Shown: positions 15,902 through 25,334, counted from the first letter of the stretch. The stretch: DNA of 64,000 nt from Ligilactobacillus ubinensis (GCF_024160875.1 NZ_JAIULA010000013.1:1-64000); one strand, 5' to 3'. The notes: a model not told the origin generated them from the sequence alone. A program made the numbers and translations.

Positions 15902-17137
15902 GTGTATTTAGCGATAAACATTATTGGCCTTATTATTTTTCTTGCAATTGGTTGGATTTTTTCGAAAGATAAAAGTGCAATTAATTGGCGTGCTGTTGGT
16001 ATAATGGTTGTTTTTAATCTATTTTTAGCTTGGTTTTTAACCAGTTTCCCAATTGGTCGAATAATTGTAAAAGGTGCTGCTGCAGGCTTTGATGCATTAG
16101 TCCAGGTCGCATATAAAGGGATTTCTTTTGCATTTGCTAATATGGTTGATGTAAAATCAATGGATTTCTTCTTCTCTGTTTTAATGCCAATTTTATTGAT
16201 TGTTCCATTATTTGATATTTTAACTTATATTGGTGTTTTACCTTGGTTTATTAAATTAATTGGTCGTGGTTTATCGTGGGTAACAGGTCAACCTAAATTT
16301 GAATCATTTTTTGCGGTTGAAATGATGTTCTTAGGTAATACAGAAGCTTTAGCTGTTTCATCATTACAATTAAAGCAGATGAAAAAAGAAAGAACACTTA
16401 CGTTAGCGATGATGTCAATGAGTTGTGTGACAGCTTCAATTATTGGATCGTATACTTCAATGATGCCTGCACAATTTATTTTAACGGCTGTTCCAGTGAA
16501 TGTGGTTAATGCATTAATAGTTACAACGATGCTAAATCCAGTTACTGTAACTAAAGAAGAAGACACTATTGCAACAATGCATAGTGAGGCTGCTGTTGAA
16601 TCTGGTGATGTTAATGCCTCTGGCAAACGTGAGCCATTCTTCTCATTTTTAGGCGATTCTATTTTAGGTGCCGGTAAATTAATTTTAATTATTTGTGCTA
16701 ATGTTATTGCTTTTGTGGCATTAGCTGCATTGGTTGATAAAGTGTTAGGTTCATTTAATTCATGGTTATCATTAGAACACATTTTGGGGATCATCATGTT
16801 CCCATTTGCTTGGCTAATGGGCTTACCTGTTAATGATGCTTTCCGATTTGCTCAATATATGGGAACTAAATTGGTTACAAACGAATTTGTTGTTATGGGT
16901 GAAGTAACCAAGACAATTAAAACAGCTGCATTTAGTAACCACTTTAGAGCTGTTTTAACAGTATTTGTTACTTCCTTTGCTAATTTTTCAACAGTCGGAA
17001 TGATTATTGGCTGTTTCAAGGGAATAGTTAATAAAGAAAAAAATGAATTAATTTCTAAAAATGTTGGCTATATGCTCTTATCAGGTATTTTGGTTTCATT
17101 ATTATCAGCAGCAATGGTTGGTATTTTTGTTTGGTAA
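15902..17137 (+). CDS. nupC: NupC-family concentrative nucleoside transporter
   Basis: Cation-coupled nucleoside importer of the CNT family, in the cytoplasmic membrane. The 411 residues form about 9-10 hydrophobic segments. The conserved core WVTGQPKFESFFAVEMMF, followed by LGNTEALAVSSLQL (about 130-165), contains the Glu and Asn residues of CNT substrate binding. SMSCVTASIIGSYTSM and NHFRAVLTVFVTSFANFSTVG match later motifs. The start is GTG 15902 after AGGAGGT. It is monocistronic. CNT proteins differ in preference (pyrimidine, purine or both); that cannot be read here. Confidence 0.93.
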   Translation: MYLAINIIGLIIFLAIGWIFSKDKSAINWRAVGIMVVFNLFLAWFLTSFPIGRIIVKGAAAGFDALVQVAYKGISFAFANMVDVKSMDFFFSVLMPILLIVPLFDILTYIGVLPWFIKLIGRGLSWVTGQPKFESFFAVEMMFLGNTEALAVSSLQLKQMKKERTLTLAMMSMSCVTASIIGSYTSMMPAQFILTAVPVNVVNALIVTTMLNPVTVTKEEDTIATMHSEAAVESGDVNASGKREPFFSFLGDSILGAGKLILIICANVIAFVALAALVDKVLGSFNSWLSLEHILGIIMFPFAWLMGLPVNDAFRFAQYMGTKLVTNEFVVMGEVTKTIKTAAFSNHFRAVLTVFVTSFANFSTVGMIIGCFKGIVNKEKNELISKNVGYMLLSGILVSLLSAAMVGIFVW

Positions 17138-17174
17138 TTTAATGATATTATGTAATTAAGTATTTAAAAATAAG

Positions 17175-17345
17175 GGAGTCTAGGACGAGATTGAAGTCCT
17201 AGATTTTTTTATCTCAAAATAGCCAGTACTGAATATGCGACCCCAAGCAGGTAGTCACGCTTAATAGGCATAACAAGATAATTTAATCCCTAGATTACTG
17301 AGTTTATGTCATTAATGTTTTCTAGCTAACTGCTTTTTGTTTTAT
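17175..17345 (+). repeat. Dispersed repeat-like element, copy A
   Basis: Resembles 55785-55950: a GGAGTCT...GTCCTAG hairpin, AGTACT followed by ATG.G.ACC, and TTTTCTAGCTAACTGC near the end, in the same order and spacing. Similarity is patchy. It fills most of the 314-base gap before sdaAB. Confidence 0.45.
17179..17210 (+). terminator. Terminator after nupC
   Basis: TCTAGGAC at 17179-17186 pairs with GTCCTAGA at 17196-17203, followed by seven T. The hairpin is the left end of a dispersed repeat-like sequence that is also seen after the pdh operon. Confidence 0.85.
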
Positions 17346-17451
17346 CATTGTATCTTTGCCTTTTAATATTAATATAAGGGTGCAAATGGTTAGAAGTATG
17401 GTATAGTTTGAGTAAATATTATTAGTAGCAATTAGGCGAGGAGTTGGAAAG

Positions 17452-18120
17452 ATGACAGAGATCAGGTTTCATAGTGTTTTTGATATAATTGGGCCTATTA
17501 TGGTAGGACCAAGTAGTTCACATACGGCTGGTGCAGCTAGAATTGGAAAAGTTGTTCGCAGTATTTTTGGAGAACAGCCAGAGATTGTTGATATCTATTT
17601 GTATGAATCATTCGCAAAAACATATAGAGGCCATGGGACGGATATTGCGTTAGTTGGTGGTGTTTTGGGAATGGATCCTGATGATGAAAGACTACATGAC
17701 TCATTAAAAATAGCACATAGTTTGGGAATTAAAGTCTTCTTTATACCAAAAAAAGATAAAGCAAGCCATCCTAATACGGTAAAAATGGTATTAACTAAGG
17801 GCGATAAAAAGATGTCAATAACTGGGATATCAATTGGTGGAGGAAATATCCAAATTTCTGAATTAAATGGCTTTAAGATATCTCTAAGTATGGGAACACC
17901 AACGTTTATTATTGTACAAAAAGATGTTCCAGGAATCATAGCACATATAACTGAGGTGTTATCTAAGGTGCAGACTAATATTGGAACAATGACGGTAACT
18001 CGCGAGTCTAAGGGAGAAAAGGCGATTACAATTATTGAAGTGGATTCTCCACAAATTAATAGTACTGTCAAGCAACTATTACAGCTTGATGATATCTATA
18101 GCGTCAATTATTTTGATTAA
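17452..18120 (+). CDS. sdaAB: L-serine dehydratase, beta subunit
   Basis: One of two subunits of the iron-sulfur enzyme that deaminates L-serine to pyruvate and ammonia. The 222 residues begin with the typical FDIIGPIMVGPSSSHTAGA (about 9-27), followed by ESFAKTYRGHGTD. A C-terminal ACT domain (about 148-222, VPGIIAHITEVL) is the regulatory, serine-sensing part. GAGGAG precedes ATG 17452. The alpha subunit gene follows 11 bases after the stop, so they form an operon. Pyruvate produced could feed the pdh complex. Confidence 0.95.
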   Translation: MTEIRFHSVFDIIGPIMVGPSSSHTAGAARIGKVVRSIFGEQPEIVDIYLYESFAKTYRGHGTDIALVGGVLGMDPDDERLHDSLKIAHSLGIKVFFIPKKDKASHPNTVKMVLTKGDKKMSITGISIGGGNIQISELNGFKISLSMGTPTFIIVQKDVPGIIAHITEVLSKVQTNIGTMTVTRESKGEKAITIIEVDSPQINSTVKQLLQLDDIYSVNYFD

Positions 18121-18131
18121 GGGGCAAAAAT

Positions 18132-19007
18132 ATGTTTTATACAATAAAAGAATTAGTTAAACAAGCACAAGAATATTCATCAATTGCCGAGTTAATGATT
18201 GCTACAGAAATGGAAAATACTGGTCGTTCGCGTGAAAAGATTGTTGCATTAATGGAGAAAAATCTAGAAGCTATGGAACAATCTGTACGAAAAGGAATTG
18301 CAGGTGTAACCTCGATTACAAAATTGACAGGTGGAGCAGCACCTAAATTAGACAAGTATTTGAAAACAGGTAATGCTTTATGTGGTGATACAGTGGTAAA
18401 AGCAGCTCGCAATGCGATTGCGGTTAATGAAGTTAATGCACAAATGGGGATAATTTGTGCAACCCCCACAGCAGGCAGTGCAGGTGTTTTAGCAGGTGTT
18501 TTGACGGCAGTCAGGGATAAACTGGAATTATCACGCTATCGACAAGTAGAGTTTTTATTTACTGCAGGTGCTTTTGGATTGGTGATTGCTAACAGTTCTT
18601 CAATAAGTGGTGCAGAAGGAGGCTGTCAGGCAGAAGTAGGCTCTGCGAGTGCTATGGCCAGTGCAGCGCTAGTTACAGCTAAAGGAGGGACGCCTGAGCA
18701 AGCAGCTCAAGCAGTTGCAATAACTCTTAAAAACATGATGGGTTTAATTTGTGATCCAGTTGCAGGGTTAGTTGAGGTTCCATGTGTTAAACGTAATGCT
18801 ATGGGAGCAACACAAGCCTTGGTCTCAGCAGATATGGCTTTAGCGGGAATAACGAGTGTTATTCCACCAGATGAAGTAGTTGAAGCAATGCATAGAGTAG
18901 GGATGCAGATGCCATCAATCTTTAAAGAAACAGCAGAAGGTGGATTGGCCACAACACCTACAGGTTTAAAATTGGCAAAAGAGATTTTTGGCGAGAAAAA
19001 GAATTAG
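18132..19007 (+). CDS. sdaAA: L-serine dehydratase, alpha subunit
   Basis: Catalytic [4Fe-4S] subunit of serine dehydratase, 291 residues. Three cysteines fit cluster ligation: GGCQAEVGSASAM near 160, LICDPVAGLVEVP near 202, and PCVKRNA near 214. CGDTVVKAARNAIAVNEVNA and ICATPTAGSAG are other family blocks. AGGGGC lies about 7 bases before the ATG. Cotranscribed with sdaAB. A hairpin followed by T-run lies 28 bases downstream. Confidence 0.95.
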   Translation: MFYTIKELVKQAQEYSSIAELMIATEMENTGRSREKIVALMEKNLEAMEQSVRKGIAGVTSITKLTGGAAPKLDKYLKTGNALCGDTVVKAARNAIAVNEVNAQMGIICATPTAGSAGVLAGVLTAVRDKLELSRYRQVEFLFTAGAFGLVIANSSSISGAEGGCQAEVGSASAMASAALVTAKGGTPEQAAQAVAITLKNMMGLICDPVAGLVEVPCVKRNAMGATQALVSADMALAGITSVIPPDEVVEAMHRVGMQMPSIFKETAEGGLATTPTGLKLAKEIFGEKKN

Positions 19008-19035
19008 CAATCGTGGCTAGTGATTCAATATATAC

Positions 19036-19099
19036 AATATGAGTTAGACGTTTTTTATCTGTAAGGAAAGAAAATCGTGTTTAGACTCATATTTTTTTA
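19036..19099 (+). terminator. Terminator after sdaAA
   Basis: AATATGAGT at 19036-19044 pairs with ACTCATATT at 19085-19093, followed by a T-run. The loop is long, so efficiency is uncertain. Confidence 0.55.
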
Positions 19100-19152
19100 T
19101 AATTAAATTATATTAGATAAGGGGGTTACGACTTGTGTCAAGAAAAAAACTC

Positions 19153-19181
19153 TTGCACATCTTCAAAATTCTTGGTATTAT
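19153..19181 (+). promoter_or_regulatory. Predicted promoter of the tRNA-Lys pair
   Basis: TTGCAC and TATTAT with a 17-base spacer, 46 bases upstream of the first tRNA. Confidence 0.6.
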
Positions 19182-19227
19182 ATTTCTTGTTGGTAAGTGA
19201 CTTAATAGCACTTTGCTGAATCAATAT

Positions 19228-19300
19228 GGGTGGTTAGCTCAGCTGGCAGAGCAACGGACTCTTAATCCGTGGGTCCAGGGTTCGATCCCCTGACCACCCA
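19228..19300 (+). tRNA. tRNA-Lys (anticodon CTT), copy 1
   Basis: A 73-base cloverleaf: 7-bp acceptor stem GGGTGGT/ACCACCC, D arm GCTC/GAGC, anticodon stem ACGGA/TCCGT with loop CTCTTAA (anticodon CTT, reads AAG), and T arm CAGGG-TTCGATC-CCCTG. Ends in A, so CCA is not fully encoded. Confidence 0.97.
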
Positions 19301-19343
19301 TTGAAGAATTTCTTCATATTTTATTTTGATACATTTAGATATT

Positions 19344-19416
19344 GGGTGGTTAGCTCAGCTGGCAGAGCAACGGACTCTTAATCCGTGGGTCCAGGGTTCG
19401 ATCCCCTGACCACCCA
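19344..19416 (+). tRNA. tRNA-Lys (anticodon CTT), copy 2
   Basis: Identical to copy 1 over all 73 bases. The two start points are 116 bases apart and the genes are probably cotranscribed, ending at the terminator at 19429-19457. Confidence 0.97.
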
Positions 19417-19428
19417 TCAGAGATTTAC

Positions 19429-19457
19429 AAAGTGACGTTTAAGCGCCACTTTTTTTA
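19429..19457 (+). terminator. Terminator of the tRNA-Lys pair
   Basis: AAAGTG-A-CG pairs with CG-C-CACTTT, followed by a T-run. Confidence 0.75.
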
Positions 19458-19478
19458 TATCCTGATTTGCATAGATAG

Positions 19479-19515
19479 CAAAAGAGTCTGAGAAAAAAAT
19501 CTCAGACTCTTTTTA
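19479..19515. terminator. Strong bidirectional terminator
   Basis: AAAAGAGTCTGAGA pairs perfectly with TCTCAGACTCTTTT around a short A-rich loop, with A/T-runs on both sides. It lies between the tRNAs and the minus-strand B6 genes. Confidence 0.85.
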
Positions 19516-19638
19516 TCTCTAAATACTTAGTAAGCGGCAGCAAGTTGCACTTAATCATGTAAAATAACTCCCAAGTTATTCAGAGTACCTTTTTAATCTG
19601 CTTCAGCTAATCATCTTTTGATTTTTGTTGTAGTCATG

Positions 19639-20196
19639 CTAACGATGATTTTTTTGAGTAGTTTGATAGATTGACTTAACAAAGAAATAAAGTATCGGTG
19701 TGCAAATTGCAGTTGATATCGAATTAATGACTGTTGCGGGAAGGCTGAGAAATGAGGCGACAATTGCTGTTTTGAGAACAGTACCAGCCATTAAAGACTC
19801 GACAATAGTTGTACAATAAGATGTGAAAATTTTTGTTATTCCTGCGACTAGTGAAAGGATAACAATATTTTTTTTGCTATCATTATATTTAAACGCTTGG
19901 AACAAGCCTGAAATAACATAAGCAACAACGATCACTTCGAGCATTGTAAGCCATGAAGTGGCGGCGTAACCATTTAGAATGTCAAAACCACCTAAACCAA
20001 TAATCCCGGCTAACATACCATTGCGCCTACCTAAAAATAAAATACCCACAGCAGTTAATGTGTTGCCAAAGTGAATGAAAGGACGCCCAACCATTGCGGG
20101 AATTGGAATACGTAAAGCCCAAATACCAATATAAATAAGTGCAGAGAATAATCCGGTTAAAATAACAGCGCGTAGAGAATTTTCTTTTTCGTACAT
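19639..20196 (-). CDS. ECF transporter substrate-binding (S) component, probably vitamin B6
   Basis: Membrane S component of an energy-coupling-factor vitamin importer; it would use shared EcfAA'T proteins encoded elsewhere. The 185-residue product has about six hydrophobic segments, and VGRPFIHFGNTLTAVGILF near 39-57 is typical of ECF S families. I start at ATG 20196, after AAAGGAGTGA; this ATG overlaps the stop region of the upstream kinase gene. Tight coupling with a pyridoxal/pyridoxamine kinase gene suggests that B6 vitamers are the substrate, as described for PdxU-type components. Substrate is inference. Confidence 0.75.
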   Translation of the reverse strand: MYEKENSLRAVILTGLFSALIYIGIWALRIPIPAMVGRPFIHFGNTLTAVGILFLGRRNGMLAGIIGLGGFDILNGYAATSWLTMLEVIVVAYVISGLFQAFKYNDSKKNIVILSLVAGITKIFTSYCTTIVESLMAGTVLKTAIVASFLSLPATVINSISTAICTPILYFFVKSIYQTTQKNHR

Positions 20197-20200
20197 AATA

Positions 20201-21052
20201 TCACTCCTTTGTTTCTTTAAGTTTGGCAAGTAAGTCAGGTAAGCCAGCAGCATAGTTAACCCCGTAACGAGGGTCATGCTTTGCAGATGTGTGTTTAATT
20301 GCTGTATAAATAAAATCTATGGCCGTATTTGCACAATGATATAGAGGCATAGATGCTAGTAGACACGCAAGTAACACACTAGCAAACAAGTCGCCTGTAC
20401 CAAAGAAGGTGCCATCTAATTTAGGCTTTGTTAAGCTCCAACTAGAAGTATTCTTTCTTTCAAAACCAACTACTCCAATTGTAGAGTCCTTTAAGGTTAA
20501 TCCAGTAATCAAAACAGCAGGAATTTCAAATTTCTCAGCTATTTTTTGCGCAAGCTTTTTGGCTTCATTAATGCTTATTGTAGCAGTATAAAGTTTGGGA
20601 TCATTTAACAAAAATGCAGCCTCTGTTAAGTTAGGTGTGATAATCGAAGCCTTACGGATTAGTAGCCGCATTTTAGCAACATAGCTTTGATTAAAGCCGC
20701 GATATAATTGGCCATGATCTCCCATAACAGGATCAATTAATAGCAAGTTATCAGGTGGATAAAAGTTATGTAATTCGGATAACCAAACATCTAGTGGGTT
20801 CATACCCAAATAGCCTAAGTAGATTGCGGGAAACTTTAGGTCTAATTCTTGCCAATGCTGCAGAATTTTAATCATTTCAGGTGCTAAATCAAGATATGTA
20901 TTATCACCAAAACCGCCAGTATGTGTAGATAGCAGGGATGTCGGGAGAACATTTGGTTGAAAACCGCATGCTCCAAGCAACGGTAATGCGACACTAAGTG
21001 ATACTTGACCAACACAGGAAAGATCTTGGCTGATTAAAATATTAGCTGACAT
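20201..21052 (-). CDS. pdxK: Pyridoxal/pyridoxamine kinase
   Basis: Cytoplasmic ribokinase-superfamily enzyme phosphorylating vitamin B6 vitamers with ATP. The 283 residues start with ILISQDLSCVGQVSLSVALP, contain LLIDPVMGDHGQLY near 125-138 and ITPNLTEAAFLL near 160, and end with GTGDLFASVLLACLL near 216-230, holding the catalytic aspartate. DPVMGDHG is diagnostic for the PdxK/PdxY group. The gene stop lies 5 bases from the start of the ECF S component, so uptake and phosphorylation (metabolic trapping) are coupled. Confidence 0.85.
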   Translation of the reverse strand: MSANILISQDLSCVGQVSLSVALPLLGACGFQPNVLPTSLLSTHTGGFGDNTYLDLAPEMIKILQHWQELDLKFPAIYLGYLGMNPLDVWLSELHNFYPPDNLLLIDPVMGDHGQLYRGFNQSYVAKMRLLIRKASIITPNLTEAAFLLNDPKLYTATISINEAKKLAQKIAEKFEIPAVLITGLTLKDSTIGVVGFERKNTSSWSLTKPKLDGTFFGTGDLFASVLLACLLASMPLYHCANTAIDFIYTAIKHTSAKHDPRYGVNYAAGLPDLLAKLKETKE

Positions 21053-21408
21053 TTTTAACTCCTTAACGTATAGAAATTAGTTAGCTCAAATTGGAGCTTG
21101 GTAGTATTATAGCATGTTTATGAATAAAAATAAGTAAATGTAGTCCATAATCAGATAGATGAAAAAGTTTTCTAGGATTGAGAATTAAGGCTGTTAAAAA
21201 TGTTTAGGTTTTTGCTAAGTATTTCCATTCCTTGGTTTTAAACAAACAATGGTTTATAATATGTAAGAGTATAGCTAATAATAATTATCATTACTTAAAG
21301 CGACAATTAAGATAAGTGTTCTTGCTTGTTGTTGATAATGGTTTATTATGGTTTTGATGATGATAGGAAAAAAGATTGGACAAAAATCCTTCAAGGAGAA
21401 TTATTACA
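21053..21408 (+). other. Intergenic region between the divergent pdxK and walR genes
   Basis: Contains the predicted walR promoter at 21233-21261 and no open frame with a ribosome binding site. The pdxK promoter must lie on the minus strand in the left half but is not obvious. Confidence 0.5.
21233..21261 (+). promoter_or_regulatory. Predicted promoter of the wal operon
   Basis: TTGGTT and TATAAT with a 17-base spacer, about 145 bases upstream of walR. Confidence 0.55.
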
Positions 21409-22122
21409 ATGAAGAAAATTTTAGTAGTAGATGATGAAAAACCTATTTCAGATATCATCAAGTTTAACTTAACTAAAGAAGGTTATGATGTATATACTGC
21501 GTATGATGGTGAAGAGGCTTTGCAACAAGTAGGTGAAGTTAATCCTGACCTGATTATTTTAGATTTGATGTTACCTAAAATCGATGGGTTAGAAGTTGCG
21601 CGTGAAATTCGAAAAACACATGATATGCCAATTATCATGGTAACAGCTAAAGATGCAGAAATAGATAAAGTGTTAGGACTTGAAATGGGTGCAGATGATT
21701 ATGTTACCAAACCATTTTCTAATCGAGAGTTAGTAGCTCGAGTTAAAGCTAATTTACGCCGCCAGTCAGCGGTAACTGCGAATAACCAAAGTGAAGAAGA
21801 TGATGCTAATAGTGATATAACGATTGGTGACTTGACAATTCACCCGGAAGCATACATGGTTTCGAAACATGGTGAAAAAATTGAGTTAACCCACCGTGAA
21901 TTTGAATTGTTATATTATTTAGCCAAACATATTAGTCAAGTGATGACGCGAGAACATTTATTACAAACTGTATGGGGGTACGATTACTTTGGTGATGTAC
22001 GGACAGTGGATGTAACAGTGCGCCGATTACGTGAAAAAATAGAAGACAATCCAAGTCGACCAATCTGGTTGGTGACTCGCCGGGGAGTAGGTTATTATTT
22101 GCGGAACCCTGATGTAGAATAA
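21409..22122 (+). CDS. walR: Essential response regulator WalR (YycF/VicR)
   Basis: OmpR/PhoB-class regulator of cell wall metabolism genes. The 237-residue product has a receiver domain with DDE near 8-10, the phosphoacceptor in ILDLMLP near 53 and a conserved K in TKPFSNREL near 102, then a winged-helix domain with [17 protein letters not shown]. The start ATG 21409 follows AAGGAGAA; the frame is open upstream to 21376, but that part has no ribosome binding site. The sequence is highly typical of WalR. It is followed 19 bases later by walK. Confidence 0.97.
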   Translation: MKKILVVDDEKPISDIIKFNLTKEGYDVYTAYDGEEALQQVGEVNPDLIILDLMLPKIDGLEVAREIRKTHDMPIIMVTAKDAEIDKVLGLEMGADDYVTKPFSNRELVARVKANLRRQSAVTANNQSEEDDANSDITIGDLTIHPEAYMVSKHGEKIELTHREFELLYYLAKHISQVMTREHLLQTVWGYDYFGDVRTVDVTVRRLREKIEDNPSRPIWLVTRRGVGYYLRNPDVE

Positions 22123-22141
22123 TGAAGGGATAAGTTAAAAC

Positions 22142-24013
22142 ATGGGTGTGAACAAGAAATTACACTTTTTTCAATCAATTCATTTTAAGATAGCTCTGGT
22201 ATTTGCGTTATTACTCTTAATAACGTTCCAAATAGTAGGGGCTGTTTTTGTGCAACGGCTAAAAAGTGATAATATTAAGTCTTTTAAACAGCGGGTAGAG
22301 TTGTCAACGTATATTGATAACTCACTTATTAGTAGTTTAAACAGTACTAATACCACTGAAGCAAACAAAAAAATAAAAAAAGTCTTTGAAGATATTAATA
22401 ATGAAAATATCAGTGAAGTTCAAGTTGTTGATGCTAAGGGAACTATCCGCGGCGATAGTGATGTAAATACACATTCGTTGGTTGGCCAAAAAACGACTGA
22501 TACAGAAATTAAGCAAGTTATTTATAATGGGCGAACATTTACCAAAACTACATATGATAAAAGTGATAATAATCGATATTACATCTCGATTACACCACTA
22601 TTAAGTGCAAGTGGGAATACGAATACGGTTGTGGGTGCAGTTTACGTTAAGTCTAATATGGAAACTGTTTATGACTCTATCAATAGTGTAGTTGTTATTT
22701 TTGCAACAGCTTCTCTAATTGCGACAGCAATTGGTTTAGCTTTGGCAATTGTAATTTCACGGGCGATTACACGACCAATAGACGAGATGAAAAAACAGAC
22801 AACACGAATTGCACGGGGAGATTACTCTGGGCAAGTGCATATTTATGGAACAGATGAGTTAGGTCAATTAGCACAAGCGGTAAATAATTTATCTGTGCGA
22901 GTGGAAGAGGCACAAGAAACATCAGAAGCTGAACGACGGCGACTAGATTCAGTTTTATCACATATGTCAGATGGTGTGATTGCAACAGATAGAAGAGGAA
23001 ATATTACGATTATCAATGAAATGGCATCAGATGACTTAAATGTCAATGCAGACGAAATAATTGGTAAATCGATTCTAGATGTTTTAGATATTCGTTCGCA
23101 ATATACACTACGCGAATTACTAGAAAATCAAGATGAAATTATTTTAGACTTTTCAGATGTTGAGCATGAACAAGTTTTAAATGCATATTTTTCATTGATT
23201 CAAAGAGAGTCAGGTTTTATCTCGGGCCTAGTTTGTGTGTTACATGATGTTACTGAACAACAAAAAATTGATCGAGAGCGGCGGTTATTTGTTTCAAATG
23301 TTTCGCATGAGTTGCGAACACCATTAACTAGTATGCGTAGTTATATTGAAGCTTTAAATGATGGTGCATGGAAAGATCCTAAAGTCGCACCAGCTTTTTT
23401 ACAGGTTACTCAAAACGAAACTGATCGCATGATTAAAATGATTAATGAATTGTTAAGTTTATCCAGAATGGATTCAGGACGAGTTCAATTAGAACTAGAA
23501 TTAGTTAACTTGAATGAACTGTTTAATTATATTTTGAATCGCTTCGATATGATTATTGATAAAGATAATAGTGATAATCAGAAGGAAAATGAAAAGAACT
23601 ATACAATTAAACGTGATTTTACCAAGCGCGATTTGTGGGTAGAAATAGATACAGATAAATTTATCCAAGTGATTGATAATATTATGAATAATGCGATTAA
23701 GTATTCTCCAGATGGTAGTGTAATAACATGTAGATTATTAGAAACGCATAATCATGTTATTTTGAGCATCACAGACCAAGGCTTAGGAATTCCTAAAAAG
23801 GATTTAGGCCATGTGTTTGACCGATTCTTTAGAGTGGATAAAGCCCGTTCACGTGCACAAGGCGGAACAGGATTAGGGTTGGCTATTTCAAAAGAAGTTA
23901 TTGAGATGCATAATGGCAAAATTTGGGTAGATAGTATTGAAGGTAAAGGATCAACATTTTATATTTCTTTACCATACGAAGAGTATGAGGAGGATGCATG
24001 GGATGAAGCTTAG
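22142..24013 (+). CDS. walK: Sensor histidine kinase WalK (YycG/VicK)
   Basis: Partner kinase of WalR, 623 residues. Membrane helices at about 14-34 and 182-205 enclose an extracellular domain of about 150 residues, so this is the long, two-helix form found in bacilli and lactobacilli rather than the short streptococcal form. HAMP (about 206-258), PAS (about 265-365), HisKA with SHELRTPLTS near 388, and ATPase boxes NNAIKYSP near 517, DQGLGIP near 545 and GGTGLGLAIS near 577 follow. Its 3' end overlaps walH by 11 bases. Confidence 0.96.
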   Translation: MGVNKKLHFFQSIHFKIALVFALLLLITFQIVGAVFVQRLKSDNIKSFKQRVELSTYIDNSLISSLNSTNTTEANKKIKKVFEDINNENISEVQVVDAKGTIRGDSDVNTHSLVGQKTTDTEIKQVIYNGRTFTKTTYDKSDNNRYYISITPLLSASGNTNTVVGAVYVKSNMETVYDSINSVVVIFATASLIATAIGLALAIVISRAITRPIDEMKKQTTRIARGDYSGQVHIYGTDELGQLAQAVNNLSVRVEEAQETSEAERRRLDSVLSHMSDGVIATDRRGNITIINEMASDDLNVNADEIIGKSILDVLDIRSQYTLRELLENQDEIILDFSDVEHEQVLNAYFSLIQRESGFISGLVCVLHDVTEQQKIDRERRLFVSNVSHELRTPLTSMRSYIEALNDGAWKDPKVAPAFLQVTQNETDRMIKMINELLSLSRMDSGRVQLELELVNLNELFNYILNRFDMIIDKDNSDNQKENEKNYTIKRDFTKRDLWVEIDTDKFIQVIDNIMNNAIKYSPDGSVITCRLLETHNHVILSITDQGLGIPKKDLGHVFDRFFRVDKARSRAQGGTGLGLAISKEVIEMHNGKIWVDSIEGKGSTFYISLPYEEYEEDAWDEA

Positions 24014-25319
24014 CAGATATTTATTACCATTTGGTCTTATTATTGCACTGGCTATTAGTCTCATGTTCTCGTATTTAATCTGGATTAATCCGGCCACCAC
24101 GCAAAGCGTTGCGACTTCAACGAGTAATTCTAATGAAGCAAATTCGATTGTTAATACAACTCAAAAGAAGTTCAGTGATATTTATATACCTACAAGCATT
24201 GTTTTCAATGCTGAAAAAAAGATATATCAATTATCTAATGACAATGTTGACTTAACCATACTTGCTAAAAACCAATTGGCAAATTGGAAATATGGGAGTG
24301 TGACACGAAAAAAAGAACTCTCACAAGAAAAATATCAGGCTATATTAGAACAAAGCGATGCCATTGTGTTAAGTTATTCATCTTCTGTAACATTAGGAGC
24401 ATTGAATAAAGTTTTTGGTATTACAGCTACAAAATACAATAATGCAGGTGTTTCACGAATTGTTGTACCTCTGACCTCAAAGAACAAGATATATCTATTA
24501 AATGACGCAAAACAATATGTATATACTGTTAAGGTAAAGAAAAGTACACAGAAAAAGTTATTAGCAATGACGCTAAATAAAAAGTACACTAGGACGGAAA
24601 TAACTTATCAAAAAATGGGCGATAAATATATTCGTAATTATACGAATGGAATTAGAATTTCGCAGTATAGTTATTTGTTAAATAAAGAAACGGCAGGATT
24701 GTTTGTAACTCGTTTGCTTGGTACGAATAGTTCAGGTTCAATCACTACAAAAGAACAAACCAATGAAACAACATACACGGATAGTGCAACACAACGATTG
24801 ACCATTAAAAAGAAAACAGGGGCAGTAACATATGCTAATTATTCATCGAATTCACAAACACTATCATTTAATGATTATCTAAATCAAGGATTTTATGAAT
24901 TAAAGAATATCGGTGTATCTTTGGATGATGTTCGGTTTGCTAATTATGATAGTATCAAGCACACGGTTACGTTTAGAAATTATATTAGTGGTTATCCGGT
25001 GATTGCTGATAACAATGATGGTTTATATAGTGTACAGTTGTCCAATTCGGGAGCAGAAAGACTTGAGTTTTCAGTATACACATTACAAATTCCAGTTCCA
25101 GCTGCAGGGTCTGCCATTGAGTTACCAGCAACTAATTATGTAATTAAAAGACTACTAAATTATGGCTATGATAGTAGTAAAATAAAAGACATCGAAATAG
25201 GGTATACGTGGAATGACAATGTTTCTTCGTCACAAGTGATTGATTTAAAGCCAACGTACTTTGTAAAATATAATGGTGAATGGATTGATTACGAGGATAT
25301 GCTGAACGCAGATGATTAG
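24003..25319 (+). CDS. walH: WalRK regulatory membrane protein WalH (YycH)
   Basis: Membrane-anchored extracytoplasmic protein that, with WalI, modulates WalK activity. The 438-residue product has one N-terminal membrane helix (about 6-26) followed by a large outer domain. ATG 24003 is chosen because GAGGAGG ends 9 bases before it; ATG 23994 is too close to that site. The overlap with walK implies translational coupling. Similarity is by position, topology and length, with sequence typical of diverged lactobacillar YycH. Confidence 0.9.
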   Translation: MKLSRYLLPFGLIIALAISLMFSYLIWINPATTQSVATSTSNSNEANSIVNTTQKKFSDIYIPTSIVFNAEKKIYQLSNDNVDLTILAKNQLANWKYGSVTRKKELSQEKYQAILEQSDAIVLSYSSSVTLGALNKVFGITATKYNNAGVSRIVVPLTSKNKIYLLNDAKQYVYTVKVKKSTQKKLLAMTLNKKYTRTEITYQKMGDKYIRNYTNGIRISQYSYLLNKETAGLFVTRLLGTNSSGSITTKEQTNETTYTDSATQRLTIKKKTGAVTYANYSSNSQTLSFNDYLNQGFYELKNIGVSLDDVRFANYDSIKHTVTFRNYISGYPVIADNNDGLYSVQLSNSGAERLEFSVYTLQIPVPAAGSAIELPATNYVIKRLLNYGYDSSKIKDIEIGYTWNDNVSSSQVIDLKPTYFVKYNGEWIDYEDMLNADD

Positions 25320-25334
25320 AAGGAGGATAAAAAA

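Noticed and set aside
16288-16797. A 169-codon minus-strand frame inside nupC
   Set aside because: Antisense shadow of a well-conserved transporter gene, without translation signals.
19228-19416. The two identical tRNA genes as attachment sites of an integrated element
   Set aside because: Only 43 bases lie between them and no integrase is nearby; simple tandem duplication explains them.
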